DNA from: Thauera propionica
Lineage (GTDB): Bacteria; Pseudomonadota; Gammaproteobacteria; Burkholderiales; Rhodocyclaceae
Direction of reading: 5' to 3'
DNA length: 64,000 bases
Assembly: GCF_002245655.1 (NCBI RefSeq)
Contig: NZ_NOIH01000001.1
Location: 30,080 to 94,079 of the forward strand
The notes beneath the pieces were generated by a model. The model was not told the origin of the DNA. It was given only the letters and a program-made list of their open reading frames with translations, and searched no databases. The position numbers and the translations under genes are program-made. Below are positions 1-8,878 of this stretch, piece by piece. Every line of letters begins with the position of its first letter. The stretch's first letter is position 1.

Positions 1-1095
1 GAACTGTACTTCGCTGCCGAGCAGCCGCAGCATGCGGCGGACTGGCTGGCGCGCTTCCATCAGGTCTCGCTCAACGACGTCTCGCCCTACCTGTACGCCT
101 ATCCGCAACGCGATGCCGTGCGCCACGTGTTCCGGGTCGCCAGCGGACTCGATTCGATGGTGATCGGCGAGCCGCAGATCCTCGGCCAGGTCAAGGATGC
201 CGTGCGCCACGCCGAAGAGGCAGGCACGATGGGTACGCTGCTGCACAAGCTGTTCCAGAACACCTTTGCGGTGGCCAAGGAAGTCCGCTCCACCACCGCG
301 ATCGGCGCCAACACCGTGTCGATGGCCGCCGCCGCCGTGCATCTCACCGAGCGCATCTTCGAGCGGGTCGCCGACCAGCACGTGCTGTTCATCGGTGCCG
401 GCGAGATGATTGAACTGTGCGCCGCGCATTTCGCCGGCGCGCAGCCGAAGTCCATGACCGTGGCCAACCGCACGGCCGAGCGCGCCGAAGCCCTGGCGGC
501 GCGCTTCGGCGCGCAGACCATGCGTATCGACCAGATCGGCGACATGCTGCCGCGCTTTGACGTGGTCGTCTCCTGTACGGCCGCGCCCCTGCCCATCGTC
601 GGGCTCGGCATGGCCGAACGCGCGGTCAAGGCCCGTCGCCACCGGCCGATGGTCATGGTCGACCTCGCCGTGCCGCGCGATATCGAACCCGAGATCGCTG
701 AGCTCGACGACGTCTTCCTGTACACGGTCGATGACCTGGCTCAGGTCGTCGAGGCCGGCATGGAGTCCCGCCAGCAAGCGGTGATCGAGGCCGAGCAGAT
801 CATCGACACGCGCGTCGAAGGCTTCCTGCACTGGATGGCCGGCCGCGTCACGGTGCCCGCCATCCGCGCGTTGCGCGACCACGCCGAAACGCTGCGTCAG
901 GCCGAGCTGGAGCGCGCGATGCGCCTGCTCGCCAAGGGCGAGGACCCGCACAAGGTGCTCGAGGCGCTGTCGCACGGCCTCACCAACAAGCTGATGCACG
1001 GGCCGACCCGCTACCTCAACCAGGCCGAGGGCGAGCACAAGGCCGAAGTCGGCCAGCTCGTGCAACAGCTCTTCAACCTCCCTCGCCAGGGCTAG
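1..1095 (+). CDS. hemA: Glutamyl-tRNA reductase, 5'-truncated by window edge
   Basis: Reduces glutamyl-tRNA(Glu) to glutamate-1-semialdehyde, the first committed step of C5-pathway tetrapyrrole synthesis. The reading frame is open from base 1 and ends at TAG 1093-1095, so the N-terminus, including the catalytic Cys region, lies outside the window. Visible family features are the [10 protein letters not shown] motif, a Rossmann NADPH site (VLFIGAGEM), and the C-terminal dimerisation helices. It is followed after 58 bases by prfA and prmC, the hemA-prfA-prmC order seen in enterics and many betaproteobacteria. An internal ATG at 118 is not the start because homologous sequence continues upstream. 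Confidence 0.96.
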   Translation, partial: ELYFAAEQPQHAADWLARFHQVSLNDVSPYLYAYPQRDAVRHVFRVASGLDSMVIGEPQILGQVKDAVRHAEEAGTMGTLLHKLFQNTFAVAKEVRSTTAIGANTVSMAAAAVHLTERIFERVADQHVLFIGAGEMIELCAAHFAGAQPKSMTVANRTAERAEALAARFGAQTMRIDQIGDMLPRFDVVVSCTAAPLPIVGLGMAERAVKARRHRPMVMVDLAVPRDIEPEIAELDDVFLYTVDDLAQVVEAGMESRQQAVIEAEQIIDTRVEGFLHWMAGRVTVPAIRALRDHAETLRQAELERAMRLLAKGEDPHKVLEALSHGLTNKLMHGPTRYLNQAEGEHKAEVGQLVQQLFNLPRQG

Positions 1096-1153
1096 CCCAG
1101 GACGACTGTCCGCCGCGCCCGCCTGCGGGGTGACGGTTGCGCACCATTCATTC

Positions 1154-2233
1154 ATGAAACAGAGCATTCGCGACAAACTCGAGCATCTCGCTGCGCGCCT
1201 CCAGGAGCTGGACCGCACCCTGGCGGCCGAGGAGTCCGCACGCGACATGAACGCCTTCCGTGATCTGTCGCGCGAGCGCGCCGAGATCGAACCGGTCGTT
1301 CTGCTCTATGCGGCCTACACCCAGGCCGAGGCCGACTGCGCGACTGCGCGCGAGCTGCTTGCTGACCCCGAGATGCGCGAACTGGGCGAAGTCGAGCTGG
1401 CGGCGGGCGAGGCGCGCATCGCCGAGTTGGAGGAGGAACTGCAGCGCGCCTTGCTGCCGCGCGACCCCAACGATGAACGCAACCTGTTCCTCGAGATCCG
1501 CGCCGGAACAGGCGGCGACGAGGCTGCACTGTTCGCCGGCGACCTGCTGCGCATGTACTCCCGCTATGCCGAGCGCCAGCGCTGGAAGGTCGAGATCGTG
1601 TCAGCGAGTGAGTCCGACCTGGGCGGCTACAAGGAAGTGATTGCCCGCATCGTCGGCAGTGGTGCGTTCTCGAGGCTGAAGTTCGAATCCGGCGGCCATC
1701 GGGTGCAGCGCGTGCCGGTGACCGAGACGCAGGGCCGCATCCACACCTCGGCGTGCACGGTCGCGGTGCTGCCCGAGGCCGACGAGGTGGCTGCGGTCGA
1801 TATCAACCCGGCCGACCTGCGCATCGACACTTTCCGCGCTTCAGGTGCCGGTGGCCAGCACATCAACAAGACGGACTCTGCTGTGCGCATCACCCACATC
1901 CCGACTGGCATCGTCGTCGAGTGCCAGGACGACCGCTCGCAGCACCGCAACAAGGCGCAGGCCATGTCGGTGCTGGCGGCGCGCCTGTACGACGCGAAGG
2001 TGCGAGCGCAGCAGAGTGCCGAAGCCGCGCAGCGCAAGAGCCTGATCGGCAGCGGCGACCGCTCGGAGCGTATCCGCACCTACAATTTCCCGCAAGGCCG
2101 GGTGACGGACCACCGCATCAACCTGACCCTTTACAAGCTCGAGGCCGTCATGCAGGGCGAACTGGATGAGCTCGTCGCGGCACTGACGCTGGAGCACCAG
2201 GCAGAGCTGCTTGCGGCGCTGGCGGACGAGTGA
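1154..2233 (+). CDS. prfA: Peptide chain release factor 1
   Basis: Reads UAA and UAG stop codons in the ribosomal A site and triggers release of the finished peptide. The 359-residue product has the usual RF1 length, the GGQ peptidyl-hydrolysis motif in [15 protein letters not shown], and the RF1 C-terminal domain. I chose ATG 1154 ([12 protein letters not shown]) because it matches the usual RF1 N-terminus. An in-frame GTG at 1130 would add eight residues. The stop TGA shares one base with the prmC ATG (TGATG), so release factor and its modifying enzyme are translationally coupled. Confidence 0.96.
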   Translation: MKQSIRDKLEHLAARLQELDRTLAAEESARDMNAFRDLSRERAEIEPVVLLYAAYTQAEADCATARELLADPEMRELGEVELAAGEARIAELEEELQRALLPRDPNDERNLFLEIRAGTGGDEAALFAGDLLRMYSRYAERQRWKVEIVSASESDLGGYKEVIARIVGSGAFSRLKFESGGHRVQRVPVTETQGRIHTSACTVAVLPEADEVAAVDINPADLRIDTFRASGAGGQHINKTDSAVRITHIPTGIVVECQDDRSQHRNKAQAMSVLAARLYDAKVRAQQSAEAAQRKSLIGSGDRSERIRTYNFPQGRVTDHRINLTLYKLEAVMQGELDELVAALTLEHQAELLAALADE

Positions 2234-3093
2234 TGACCGAGCACGCGCGTAACGCGACGCCCGACAGCGTCGACATCGCCGGTGCGTTGGCTTGGGCGCG
2301 GGCGCGGATCGACCTGATGGACGCACGGGTGCTGCTGCGCCATGTGCTGCAGTGCCCGGCGGCGCGGCTGGTTGCCTGGCCCGAGCAGCGCCTGGGGAGC
2401 GAGGACTGGGCGTCGTATCGCGACCTGGTGGAGCGCCGCGTGGCGGGCGAACCCGTTGCCTATCTCACCGGCGAGCGCGAATTCTTCGGCCGCGAATTTC
2501 TGGTCACCCCGGCAGTGCTGATTCCGCGTCCCGATACCGAGCTGCTGGTCGAGTTGGCGCTGGCGCATGCTGCCGGCCGCAAGGGCATGCGGGTGCTGGA
2601 CATGGGTACCGGCAGCGGCGCGCTGGCGATCACGCTGGCGCTCGAACTGGATGAGGCGGATGTCACCGCGCTGGACCGTTCTCGCGAGGCATTGTGGGTG
2701 GCGATGGCCAACGCCGCACGGCTCGGTGCGAGCGTGTCCTTCGTGCAGAGCGACTGGTTCTCCGCACTGGGCGATGAGCGCTTCGACCTGATCGTTGCCA
2801 ACCCGCCGTACATCGCTGCGGCTGATCCGCATCTTGAGCAGGGTGACGTGCGCTTCGAGCCGCCAGGTGCGCTGGCGGCGGGACCGAGCGGCCTCGATGA
2901 TCTGGAGGAAATCGTCATGCGGGCGCCGTCGCGGCTGGAGAACGACGGCTGGCTGTTCCTCGAGCATGGCTACGACCAGGCGGCGGCGGTGCGCGGTCTG
3001 CTGGCCGACGCCGGTTTCGCGGCGATCGCCTCGTGGAAGGACATCGCCGGCATCGAGCGCGTCTCGGGAGGGCGTTGGCTCGGGCGCGACTGA
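2233..3093 (+). CDS. prmC: Peptide chain release factor N5-glutamine methyltransferase
   Basis: SAM-dependent enzyme that methylates the Gln of the GGQ motif in RF1 and RF2. The 286-residue protein carries the SAM-binding motif ([13 protein letters not shown]) and the diagnostic NPPY substrate-binding motif in [13 protein letters not shown]. It overlaps its substrate gene prfA by one base. An alternative GTG start lies one codon upstream at 2230. The separate promoter of grxD follows directly. Confidence 0.95.
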   Translation: MTEHARNATPDSVDIAGALAWARARIDLMDARVLLRHVLQCPAARLVAWPEQRLGSEDWASYRDLVERRVAGEPVAYLTGEREFFGREFLVTPAVLIPRPDTELLVELALAHAAGRKGMRVLDMGTGSGALAITLALELDEADVTALDRSREALWVAMANAARLGASVSFVQSDWFSALGDERFDLIVANPPYIAAADPHLEQGDVRFEPPGALAAGPSGLDDLEEIVMRAPSRLENDGWLFLEHGYDQAAAVRGLLADAGFAAIASWKDIAGIERVSGGRWLGRD

Positions 3094-3114
3094 GTCGCTG
3101 CCGAGTTGCCGATA

Positions 3115-3143
3115 TTGACGCACTCCTGTTGCGTTACTAGAAT
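3115..3143 (+). promoter_or_regulatory. Sigma-70 type promoter for grxD
   Basis: TTGACG at 3115-3120 and TAGAAT at 3138-3143 are separated by 17 bases, close to consensus. They lie about 40 bases upstream of the grxD ATG, and only 21 bases separate the prmC stop codon from the -35 box. Transcription of grxD is therefore probably independent of the hemA operon. Confidence 0.72.
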
Positions 3144-3183
3144 TACCCGACTATTAAACTCAACTTTTCAGGCCCCAACCATC

Positions 3184-3513
3184 ATGAGCATCCAAGACGT
3201 CATCCGCGACCAGGTCACCAGCAACGACGTGGTTCTCTACATGAAGGGTTCGCCCCAGTTCCCGCAGTGCGGCTTTTCGTCCGCCGCCGTTCAGATCCTG
3301 AAAGCCTGTGGTGTGAAGGAAGTGCTGGCCGTCAACGTGCTGGCCGACAACGACATCCGTCAGGGCATCAAGGACTATTCCAGCTGGCCGACCATCCCCC
3401 AGCTTTACATCAAGGGCGAGTTCATCGGCGGCAGCGACATCATGCGCGAGATGTACGACAGCGGTGAACTGCAGCAGATGCTGAAGGATGCGGGCGTAGT
3501 CGACGCTGCCTGA
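3184..3513 (+). CDS. grxD: Monothiol glutaredoxin, Grx4 family
   Basis: CGFS-type monothiol glutaredoxin that, in its family, carries a glutathione-ligated [2Fe-2S] cluster and acts in cytosolic iron-sulfur trafficking. The product is 109 residues with the CGFS active site (FPQCGFSSAAV), the WPTIPQLYIKGEFIGG glutathione-binding segment and an SDIMREMYDSGEL C-terminal helix. ATG 3184 gives the normal N-terminus (MSIQDVIRDQV). It is a single-gene transcription unit with its own promoter upstream and a strong terminator downstream. Confidence 0.95.
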   Translation: MSIQDVIRDQVTSNDVVLYMKGSPQFPQCGFSSAAVQILKACGVKEVLAVNVLADNDIRQGIKDYSSWPTIPQLYIKGEFIGGSDIMREMYDSGELQQMLKDAGVVDAA

Positions 3514-3573
3514 GGCTGCCCCGCCTGCCTTGCGCAGTGCGTGGGAGGTCTAGCGCAGCGTATGTTGTCCGTG

Positions 3574-3600
3574 GAAAGCCAGCCTTCAGGGCTGGCTTTC
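3574..3600. terminator. Bidirectional intrinsic terminator between grxD and the convergent operon
   Basis: A perfect 11-bp stem (GAAAGCCAGCC / GGCTGGCTTTC) with a 5-base loop, followed by TGTTTTC on the plus strand. It serves grxD and probably also the minus-strand operon that ends here. The TGA stop of the minus-strand nucleotidyltransferase gene (3586-3588) falls inside the hairpin loop. Confidence 0.85.
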
Positions 3601-4689
3601 TGTTTTCTGCGCCGGGGTGCGCGTAAAGCGACCGCGCAGGCGCAATGCCGCCTTCCGCGCGAGGTGAGGCACCAGCATGGATGGCGGCATGCGCTGCAGG
3701 TGGTAGCGAGCCAGCATGGCAAGTCGTGCGACGCGTACCGGCGCCGGTGGCGGATGGTCGGGGTCGTGGGGCAGCATGGCAAGCGGGACCAGCCTGTCCA
3801 TCAGGCTGCGTGAGAGCGTGGAGGGGCCAGGCAGGGCGTCCAGCGCGCCCGGTGCCAGCGGCGTCTCCATCCACGCATGGGCGAAGTGCAGGCCATACCA
3901 CAGCGGAAGCTGCAGACCGAGTTGTCCGGCACGTTCGAGCAGTCGCTTCCAGAAGCCGTCCTGTGTGGCCGCCGCGCGCACGAGTCCGTCGATATCGACC
4001 ACTTCGCGGACCCGCAGCGCGAGGTCACCATCCTGAAAACAGTGCACGCAGGCATGCAGTACCTGGTCCTCTGCAGACAGGACACGGAATGGGGAGTCCG
4101 CCAGCAGCACGCTCGCGTCGAATAGCTGTGCCGGGTCGAAGCACAGGCTTCCGGTGACGGGCGTGATCGCGTGATGCAGATCGACCTCAAGGAACCGCCC
4201 CGGGAAGCGCATGGGCGGGGTTTCGTGGCTCCAGTCACGGTAATAGCGCTCGTCATACGGGTCGAGTTGGGCCGGTACCCACCCTGCCGCCCGCAAGCCT
4301 TGCTCCATGGCCCGCAGGTGGTCGCGCGGAACGAGCAGGTCGACATCGGAGACGAAGCGTCCGCGTGCGAACCGCTGGCCCTGGAGGGCGTAGGCGCCGC
4401 CCTTCACGACCAGCACCGGGAACGATCCATCGCACAGTGCCGCGAGCTCAGTGAGTTCCGCCCGCAGCATCTGGTTGTTGAAGGCGCAGACCCGTTCGGC
4501 GGAGAGCAGGTGACGCCGCACCGGCGCCGGCAGCGTGGGGTTGTCGCGGTTGGCCGCCGCCAGTCTTCCGTGCAGCGCAGTCATGCGCGCCAACCGCAGC
4601 AGGCGCTCCCAGGTGGTGATGTCGGTGTCCAGGGGGGCGCTCAGCGCGCGCAGGAGCAACTGAAGCTCGCGGGAGAGGGGCGGCTTCAT
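3586..4689 (-). CDS. Nucleotidyltransferase family protein (NTP_transf_5 type), HPr-rel-A-type operon
   Basis: Predicted 367-residue protein of the uncharacterised nucleotidyltransferase family. It contains VVKGGAYAL (about residues 94-102) and a DVDLLVP motif (D115, D117), the metal-binding Asp pair of the polymerase-beta fold, followed by a helical domain. The substrate is unknown. The ATG overlaps the stop of the upstream HprK-like gene by four bases, so the two are probably translated together. It is the last gene of an operon that also encodes a PqqD-like protein and a secreted protein. The family assignment is firm; the role is not known. Confidence 0.85.
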   Translation of the reverse strand: MKPPLSRELQLLLRALSAPLDTDITTWERLLRLARMTALHGRLAAANRDNPTLPAPVRRHLLSAERVCAFNNQMLRAELTELAALCDGSFPVLVVKGGAYALQGQRFARGRFVSDVDLLVPRDHLRAMEQGLRAAGWVPAQLDPYDERYYRDWSHETPPMRFPGRFLEVDLHHAITPVTGSLCFDPAQLFDASVLLADSPFRVLSAEDQVLHACVHCFQDGDLALRVREVVDIDGLVRAAATQDGFWKRLLERAGQLGLQLPLWYGLHFAHAWMETPLAPGALDALPGPSTLSRSLMDRLVPLAMLPHDPDHPPPAPVRVARLAMLARYHLQRMPPSMLVPHLARKAALRLRGRFTRTPAQKTESQP

Positions 4690-5534
4690 GCATGCTCCGC
4701 GAACAGGGCGTCGATGTGTGCGATGGCAGCGGACAAGTCGCCGTACTCCAGCTCGAAGGCGCGTGTCGCGCGGGCAAGGCGTACCACAGCGTCGAAACCG
4801 ACCGTGCCGAGGGTGCGGTAGTTGAAGCTGTTCAACCCCAGCCGCATGGCAGCATCCGCCGTGTGAATGGGGGTACAGCACAGTGCCGCACCGTCCCGGA
4901 AGCGAGGGAAGATGATCAGGCGGGGGCGCGCCGGGCGGTGGCGGTCGGCGATGCTGTCGCGCAGTGGAACGAAATGTGCCACGTCGCCCTTTCGCGTTCC
5001 GTGGAAGACGGGGCCGAGCCTGGCGCGCGGGTGCTGGCCGATGATGCCGATCGAGCGGTTCTTCAGTGCGGCGGGCTTGAGCAGTGGCAGCAGATCGCCA
5101 CTGTCCGGATCGAGCACGCCGAACTCATCCGACAGAAAGCGCCAGCCGGCGAGATGCAGCGCGCAGGTCAGCGTGCTTTTTCCCGAGCCGGGTGCGGCGG
5201 GCAGGATCAGTGCGCGGTCGTTGCGCGCGAGCACCCCTGCGTGCAACAGCAGATAGGCGTTCAGCCTTTGTGCGAGCAGCCAGTTGCCGCCCCATTCGAA
5301 CAGCGGGAGGCCGCTGCCAACCGGGTAGGGCTCGAACGGGCGGCTGCCTTCGGACCACAGTGCGATCTGCCGTTTCCATAGCCGCAAGGGATGGCCCGGA
5401 AGCAGTGCGACGCGCACGTCGGCGAAGCCGGCGGGGTCCTCCTCGCCGTAATCCCGATACACGAGGTCGAGTTGCTGGTGGAAGCTCTCGATGGGCGAAC
5501 GAACCGCGATGCGTGCCGCGCCGAGATCGAACAT
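4686..5534 (-). CDS. HprK-related kinase A
   Basis: A 282-residue relative of HPr kinase/phosphorylase. The P-loop APGSGKST is at about residues 114-121 and an SDEFGVLDP segment at 135-143, both matching the HprK catalytic core, but the protein lacks the usual HprK N-terminal domain. Families of this kind are named 'HprK-related kinase A' because they occur beside PqqD-like proteins, not beside a phosphotransferase system. I place the start at ATG 5534 (MFDLGAARIAV); an in-frame start 48 bases upstream would overlap the pqqD-like gene. Its target, whether protein or peptide, is unknown, and no HPr or PTS gene lies in this window. Confidence 0.85.
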   Translation of the reverse strand: MFDLGAARIAVRSPIESFHQQLDLVYRDYGEEDPAGFADVRVALLPGHPLRLWKRQIALWSEGSRPFEPYPVGSGLPLFEWGGNWLLAQRLNAYLLLHAGVLARNDRALILPAAPGSGKSTLTCALHLAGWRFLSDEFGVLDPDSGDLLPLLKPAALKNRSIGIIGQHPRARLGPVFHGTRKGDVAHFVPLRDSIADRHRPARPRLIIFPRFRDGAALCCTPIHTADAAMRLGLNSFNYRTLGTVGFDAVVRLARATRAFELEYGDLSAAIAHIDALFAEHA

Positions 5535-5548
5535 GCGATGCGAGCGTC

Positions 5549-5833
5549 TCACGCCGTCCCTCGCGTCCCGACGGGGGCGCACACCGGCAGCGTCGCGAGG
5601 CTGCGCACAAGCCGCTCCAGACCGGGCGGCCAGCCGCCCATGTCGGCAATCTCGTGCTCGAACGCAGACAGGCGATCGTCGTCGATTGCGGCTGCCGCCT
5701 CGCGCAGGATCAGCACCGCGCCTTCGCTGAGCAGATGCGTGTCCAGCCAGAGCGGGTCCAGAAAAAGAAACTGCCCGTCCAAGGACGGGCAGTGTTCCTG
5801 AAGCCAGGCGAGCGCCCCATTTCCTGCTCGCAT
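5549..5833 (-). CDS. PqqD-family protein, HPr-rel-A system
   Basis: A 94-residue protein resembling PqqD, the peptide chaperone/recognition element (RRE fold) that presents precursor peptides to modifying enzymes. It is compact and hydrophobic, with WLQEHC near the N-terminus and a region like FLFLDPLWLDTHLL followed by EGAVLILREA, typical of the winged-helix RRE. It starts at ATG 5833 (a TTG lies one codon upstream). It sits 12 bases after the gene for the secreted protein and 14 bases before the kinase gene. The context implies that it recognises a peptide segment; the secreted protein is the obvious candidate. Confidence 0.78.
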   Translation of the reverse strand: MRAGNGALAWLQEHCPSLDGQFLFLDPLWLDTHLLSEGAVLILREAAAAIDDDRLSAFEHEIADMGGWPPGLERLVRSLATLPVCAPVGTRGTA

Positions 5834-5845
5834 CAATGCGTCCCG

Positions 5846-6454
5846 TCAGCCGCCGTAGGTGTAGTTGCCCGCAGCGCCCGGGTTGATCGAGTTGAGGCAG
5901 GACTCGGATGCCGGCGCGAAACCGTCTCCGTCCATCGTGTAGGCGGGATAGGTGCCGATCTCTTCGCCGTTCTCGTCGAAATAGACGAGCACCCAGCCCA
6001 CTTTCGGGTAACCGGCTGCGGTCTGCGCCTCTACACCGACGAGGGGGTCATGGGGTGGCGTGGTCGAATAGACGAGATTGCTGACCTCGAAACCTTCCAC
6101 CGCGTCACTCGCTGCCTCCGGCGCCGACTGCTCGTCGGAATCCTTCTTCCTACCCTTGCCCTTGCCGGGCTGCCCCCCCGTGGCCGGCGGAGCAGCCACC
6201 ACCGGCGGAGCGTACATATTGACGGGAACCTGTCGCCACGCCCAGTTACCCGGGGTGAGGTCGGGCGGCTGATCGCCGAGGAAGAACTGGTTCGAGCCGG
6301 CAGGGTAGCCGCCGTCGACTTTCGCGATGCAGTTCAGCGACGCGGCTGCGACCGGAGCGCCATACCCGAGGGTGACGACCGTGGACGCGCCCAATGCACC
6401 CTTGAGCACACGTCGTCGTTGCTCAATGGATTTGTCTTGGGGGGCGTTTGTCAT
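5846..6454 (-). CDS. Exported protein of unknown function, candidate substrate of the HPr-rel-A system
   Basis: I do not recognise this 202-residue protein. It begins with a twin-arginine-like signal: RRRVLKG at about residues 13-19, then a hydrophobic stretch and an AAA site near 36-38. A proline/glycine/lysine-rich linker (about 90-125) and an acidic, aromatic C-terminal part follow. There are only two Cys, C42 just after the signal and C186 near the end, and the tail is rich in Gly, Asn and Tyr (GNYTYGG). ATG 6454 is preceded by GAGG at good spacing, and a strong promoter lies just upstream. As the first gene of the operon it could be the substrate of the downstream PqqD-like protein and kinase. 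That is inference. Confidence 0.72.
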   Translation of the reverse strand: MTNAPQDKSIEQRRRVLKGALGASTVVTLGYGAPVAAASLNCIAKVDGGYPAGSNQFFLGDQPPDLTPGNWAWRQVPVNMYAPPVVAAPPATGGQPGKGKGRKKDSDEQSAPEAASDAVEGFEVSNLVYSTTPPHDPLVGVEAQTAAGYPKVGWVLVYFDENGEEIGTYPAYTMDGDGFAPASESCLNSINPGAAGNYTYGG

Positions 6455-6490
6455 AATCAACCTCATGGAATTCTCGTCGGCTTCAAGCAA

Positions 6491-6518
6491 ATTATAGCCG
6501 CATATGTCTTGCTGTCAG
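6491..6518 (-). promoter_or_regulatory. Promoter of the HPr-rel-A operon
   Basis: On the minus strand, CTGACA (6518-6513) and a perfect TATAAT (6496-6491) are 16 bases apart. Transcription would begin near 6484, just upstream of the GAGG ribosome-binding site and ATG 6454. The TATAAT is one of only two perfect -10 hexamers noted in this GC-rich window, which suggests strong constitutive expression. Confidence 0.75.
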
Positions 6519-6678
6519 GGCGACTGTACCGTGAACGTAGCAAATCTCACGCCTGGACTCCGAAAACGGCCATAAGTTATTGATAGACAGTGTTGTCGCG
6601 TCCGTCGGGTGCCAACGGCGGTCAGGCAGTGTAAGAAATCCCGACAAGCGGGCCGGCCCCTCCCAGTGCGATCTGCCG

Positions 6679-7584
6679 TCAGTGCCGCCACACCGATAGT
6701 GCCTCGTTCAGGCGGGTGGTCAGCCGCAGCGCCTCCCCCAGGTATCCGCGGCCGAACAGGTTCAGGTGGTTCAGCATGTGATACAGGCTGTAGACGTCCT
6801 TGCGTCGCGGGTAGTCTTCGTGGATCGGCCACGCCTTGCGGTACTCGGCGTAGAAGCTGCCCGGGAATCCGCCGAACAGTTCGCTCATCGCCAGATCGGA
6901 CTCGCGGTCGCCGTAATGAACGGCGGGGTCGAAGATCGCGGGAGTCCCATCCTCGAGGACTGCCGCGTTCCCGTGCCACAGGTCGCCATGCAGCAGGCTT
7001 TCTGCAGGGCGGTAGTCGAGGAAGAGTGCGGGTACGCGCTCGAACAGGCGCTCGCCCTGTTTCTGGAGTTCGCCGCTGAAGCCATGCTGCCGGGCGAGCG
7101 CGAACTGGGGGCGAAGGCGGTGTTCGACGAAGAACAGCGCCCAGTTGTCGGCCGGCGTGTTGCGCTGCGGCGTGCTGCCGATGAAGTTGTCTCGCCGCCA
7201 GCCGAAACGCGTGCCGGTCGTGCGGTGCAGCTGGACGAGAGTGTCGGCGAAGCGGGTGCCCTCATCGGTCGAGTGCAGAGGCCGGAGCGCGAGGTGTTCG
7301 AGCACGAGGAAGGCGTGCGCTTCGTCCGCGCCACAGGCGATTGGTGCCGGCGTGCGGAAGCAGTTTGCGGCGGCGAGCGCAAGCAGGCCGTCGACTTCGG
7401 CTTCGAACATCGGCAGTCGTGCCGCATTACCGAGCTTGACGAAGAAGCGCTCGCGGTCGCCCGCGACGACGACGGCTTCGTGAATGCATCCGCCACCGAC
7501 CGGGGCGACGTCGCGGATACTGAACGCGCTGCCGACGCGCTGGCGGATGGCGTGCTCGATGAGGGGAAGTGCAGGGTGGCTCAT
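6679..7584 (-). CDS. Fructosamine kinase family protein
   Basis: A 301-residue member of the fructosamine/ketosamine-3-kinase family, which phosphorylates sugar adducts on protein or free amines and so helps remove them (deglycation). It shows the aminoglycoside-kinase-like core: VKLG nucleotide-binding segment, catalytic LLHGDLWHGNAAV, and metal-binding FDPAVHYGDRESDLAM. The ATG overlaps the stop of the upstream protein-kinase gene by four bases (ATGA), placing it third in an argH-kinase-fructosamine kinase operon. Confidence 0.9.
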   Translation of the reverse strand: MSHPALPLIEHAIRQRVGSAFSIRDVAPVGGGCIHEAVVVAGDRERFFVKLGNAARLPMFEAEVDGLLALAAANCFRTPAPIACGADEAHAFLVLEHLALRPLHSTDEGTRFADTLVQLHRTTGTRFGWRRDNFIGSTPQRNTPADNWALFFVEHRLRPQFALARQHGFSGELQKQGERLFERVPALFLDYRPAESLLHGDLWHGNAAVLEDGTPAIFDPAVHYGDRESDLAMSELFGGFPGSFYAEYRKAWPIHEDYPRRKDVYSLYHMLNHLNLFGRGYLGEALRLTTRLNEALSVWRH

Positions 7585-8867
7585 ACGTTGGTGATGCGGG
7601 CGGTAGCAAGCGACAGGCGGGTCGCCAGGACTTCGAGGAAGGCCTTGTAGAAGCGCATGCGACAGGTGTCACTGGCGCGGCGCAGCGCTTGGGCCCGAAT
7701 CGTGATGAGGCTGACTTCGGTGACGGCCTCTACGGATGCGGAGCGCACGCCCCCTGCCGCCGAGAAGACGGCGACTTCGCCGAAGCATTCGCCGGCCGTC
7801 AGGATGTTTAGCAGGTGGCCGCGCCGCTTGACGTGGGCCTCGCCCTCCAGGATGAAGCTGAACGAGTCGCCGCCTTCGTCCTCGCGCATGATCAGGGTGC
7901 CGGGCTGGACGCGGCTGAACTGGCTCAGTCCGATGACTTCCCACAGTTCGGCATCGGCGAACTCGCGGAAGAAATGCATCGCGCGCAGGGCTTCGAACTT
8001 CTCGGTGTCCGGGATCGAGCCGCGCGTGATCTCGACACTGTGGTTGCGGAAGGCGAGGGCGAGGTCGTGCGAAAACTCCGCCCAGCTCTGGTAGCGATGT
8101 TCGACGTCGCGTTCGGTGGCCCGCCGTACGATCGCGTCGAGCGCCTCCGGCACATCCGGACGCAGCTCGGAGGGCTTCGGCAGAGTGTCGTTGGCGATGC
8201 GGTAGAGCAGGGTGTAGTTGTTGTCGCTCTCGAACGGCAGGCGTCCGGTCAGCAATTCGAACATCACGACGCCGAGCGAGTAGATGTCGGTGCGATGGTC
8301 GAGCGGCACCTCGCGCACCTGCTGCGGCGACATGTAGGCAGGTGAGCCGACGCCTGCGATCTGCGTGGTTTCCTGGGCGGTGTGCAGGGCGGCACCGAAG
8401 TCGGAGACGCGGATGTCACTGCCTTCGGGAGTCATCAGCAGGATGTTGGCCGGCTTGATGTCTCGATGCGTGATGCCCTGGTGAAAGGCGTAGTCCAGCG
8501 CCCGGCTGGCCTTGAAGATGATCTCGATCACGCGTTCGAAGGCGGCGAGCGAACTCGCTCGCGTCAGGCGTTCGAGCGTGCCGCCCGGGACATAGTCCAT
8601 CACGACGTAGGCGTTGTGGTCGTCCACCACCGCGTCGTGGATCTGCACGATGTGCGGGTGGTGCAGTCGTCCCGAAAAAGCGGCTTCGTTCAGGAACAGC
8701 TGGCGATGCAGCCGACCGCGCTCCCGGTCGCGCAGGATCTCGGGGCGCAGTTGCTTGATGGCGACTTCGCGCAGGTTGAAGGGGTCCCAGGCCAGATAGA
8801 CGACGCTGGTGGCCCCTTCGCCCAGCTGGCGGCGAACCTCGTACTTGCCGATCCGTTCCGCCGCCAT
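7581..8867 (-). CDS. Serine/threonine protein kinase with C-terminal cyclic-nucleotide-binding domain
   Basis: A 428-residue soluble two-domain protein. Residues ~1-285 form a Hanks-type kinase: glycine loop GEGATSVVY, K38 in VAIK, catalytic HRD 134-136 in ITHRDIKPANIL, DFG 156-158, and SPAYMSPQQV in place of the usual APE. Residues ~298-425 form a cNMP-binding fold with a phosphate-binding cassette (FGEVAVFS ... RSASVEA) retaining the key Glu and Arg. No transmembrane or PASTA region is present. It begins 11 bases after argH and overlaps the fructosamine kinase gene. The layout suggests regulation by cAMP or cGMP, which is inference. Confidence 0.92.
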   Translation of the reverse strand: MAAERIGKYEVRRQLGEGATSVVYLAWDPFNLREVAIKQLRPEILRDRERGRLHRQLFLNEAAFSGRLHHPHIVQIHDAVVDDHNAYVVMDYVPGGTLERLTRASSLAAFERVIEIIFKASRALDYAFHQGITHRDIKPANILLMTPEGSDIRVSDFGAALHTAQETTQIAGVGSPAYMSPQQVREVPLDHRTDIYSLGVVMFELLTGRLPFESDNNYTLLYRIANDTLPKPSELRPDVPEALDAIVRRATERDVEHRYQSWAEFSHDLALAFRNHSVEITRGSIPDTEKFEALRAMHFFREFADAELWEVIGLSQFSRVQPGTLIMREDEGGDSFSFILEGEAHVKRRGHLLNILTAGECFGEVAVFSAAGGVRSASVEAVTEVSLITIRAQALRRASDTCRMRFYKAFLEVLATRLSLATARITNV

Positions 8868-8878
8868 GGCGGTGCTCG

